Shown: piece by piece, positions 14,226-14,434 of the stretch
Numbering within the stretch: the first letter of the stretch is position 1
Layout: each line of letters begins with the position of its first letter
Assembly: GCA_030271565.1 (NCBI GenBank)
Contig: JARXKR010000008.1
Span: 13,072 to 27,505, forward strand
DNA: 14,434 bases
From: Pseudomonadota bacterium
GTDB taxonomy: Bacteria > Pseudomonadota > Alphaproteobacteria > Sphingomonadales > Sphingomonadaceae
Reading direction: 5' to 3'
The notes under the pieces: generated by a model
Told to the model about the DNA's origin: nothing
Database searches by the model: none
The model's input: the letters and a program-made list of their open reading frames with translations, nothing else
Made by a program: the position numbers and the translations under genes

Positions 14226-14434
14226 GCCGCGCGCTCGAACACCGCCGCGATCCCCTGCCCGCCGCCGATGCACATCGTCTCGAGCCCATACTTGCCGCCG
14301 CGCCGGTGCAATTCGCGGGTCAGGTTGGCGAGGATGCGGCCGCCGGTGGCGCCAATCGGGTGGCCGAGCGAGATGCCCGAGCCGTTGACGTTGAGCAATT
14401 CGTGGCGGCTGTCATCGTCGGCCCAGCCCCAGCC
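14222..14434 (-). CDS. Thiolase (acetyl-CoA acetyltransferase family), 3' end only
   Basis: Only the last 70 residues are in the window; the gene continues past the right edge. Thiolases cleave 3-ketoacyl-CoA with CoA, or condense two acyl-CoAs. Both catalytic elements of the C-terminal half are visible: the active-site His in SLGHPIGATGG and the proton-donating Cys in MCIGGGQG. NVNGSGISLG upstream of the His is also typical. The reading frame ends with TGA at 14222-14224 overlapping the acyl-CoA dehydrogenase ATG as ATGA, so the two are almost surely translated from one mRNA, thiolase first. Degradative versus biosynthetic type cannot be told from this fragment; the dehydrogenase partner favours degradation. 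Confidence 0.92.
   Translation of the reverse strand, partial: GWGWADDDSRHELLNVNGSGISLGHPIGATGGRILANLTRELHRRGGKYGLETMCIGGGQGIAAVFERAA

Noticed and set aside
1..14434. Mobile element, prophage or defence island
   Set aside because: No integrase, transposase, recombinase, toxin-antitoxin pair, terminal repeats or CRISPR-like spaced repeats were seen; all genes are housekeeping or envelope families with similar composition.

Overview
The window looks like ordinary chromosome of a GC-rich alphaproteobacterium, most likely in the order Sphingomonadales (Erythrobacteraceae or Sphingomonadaceae). This is inferred from the strong GC bias, the alphaproteobacterial families present (DUF1134/EipA, DUF983) and a GC palindrome of a kind I associate with sphingomonad intergenic spaces. 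No database search was possible. There is no integrase, transposase, phage gene or CRISPR array, and no abrupt change in base composition.

Layout. 135-680 (-): GNAT acetyltransferase. 773-1951 (-): aspartate/aromatic aminotransferase, with a palindrome and G-run repeat between the two. 2088-2189 (+): possible 33-aa membrane peptide. 2235-2678 (+): DUF983 zinc-ribbon membrane protein, tail to tail with 2689-3432 (-), an EipA/DUF1134 periplasmic protein whose leader carries strong inverted repeats. 3688-3779 (+): tRNA-Ser(GCU) with its own promoter, convergent with 3792-4949 (-), a D-threonine aldolase/D-serine dehydratase-type PLP enzyme. 5099-7237 (-): penicillin-binding protein 1C. 7225-12969 (-): a 1914-aa alpha-2-macroglobulin with an intact thioester motif, overlapping pbpC by 13 bp. 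13068-14225 (-): acyl-CoA dehydrogenase, joined by an ATGA overlap to the 3' end of a thiolase that runs off the right edge (14222-14434).

Two groups work together. The alpha-2-macroglobulin/PBP1C pair is the known bacterial envelope module: the macroglobulin traps proteases that enter the periplasm, and PBP1C is thought to repair the peptidoglycan where the wall has been breached. The thiolase/acyl-CoA dehydrogenase pair is a translationally coupled beta-oxidation unit. The other genes look like single housekeeping or envelope genes.

I see no clearly undescribed multi-gene system. The most interesting points are at residue and RNA level: an acyl-CoA dehydrogenase that lacks the usual C-terminal catalytic Glu and carries one at the isovaleryl/long-chain position, several well-formed inverted repeats in 5' leaders (aminotransferase, eipA, macroglobulin), and a palindrome fused to a four-G-run motif next to the aminotransferase stop codon. 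Very long antisense open frames across the macroglobulin and pbpC are treated as composition artefacts.
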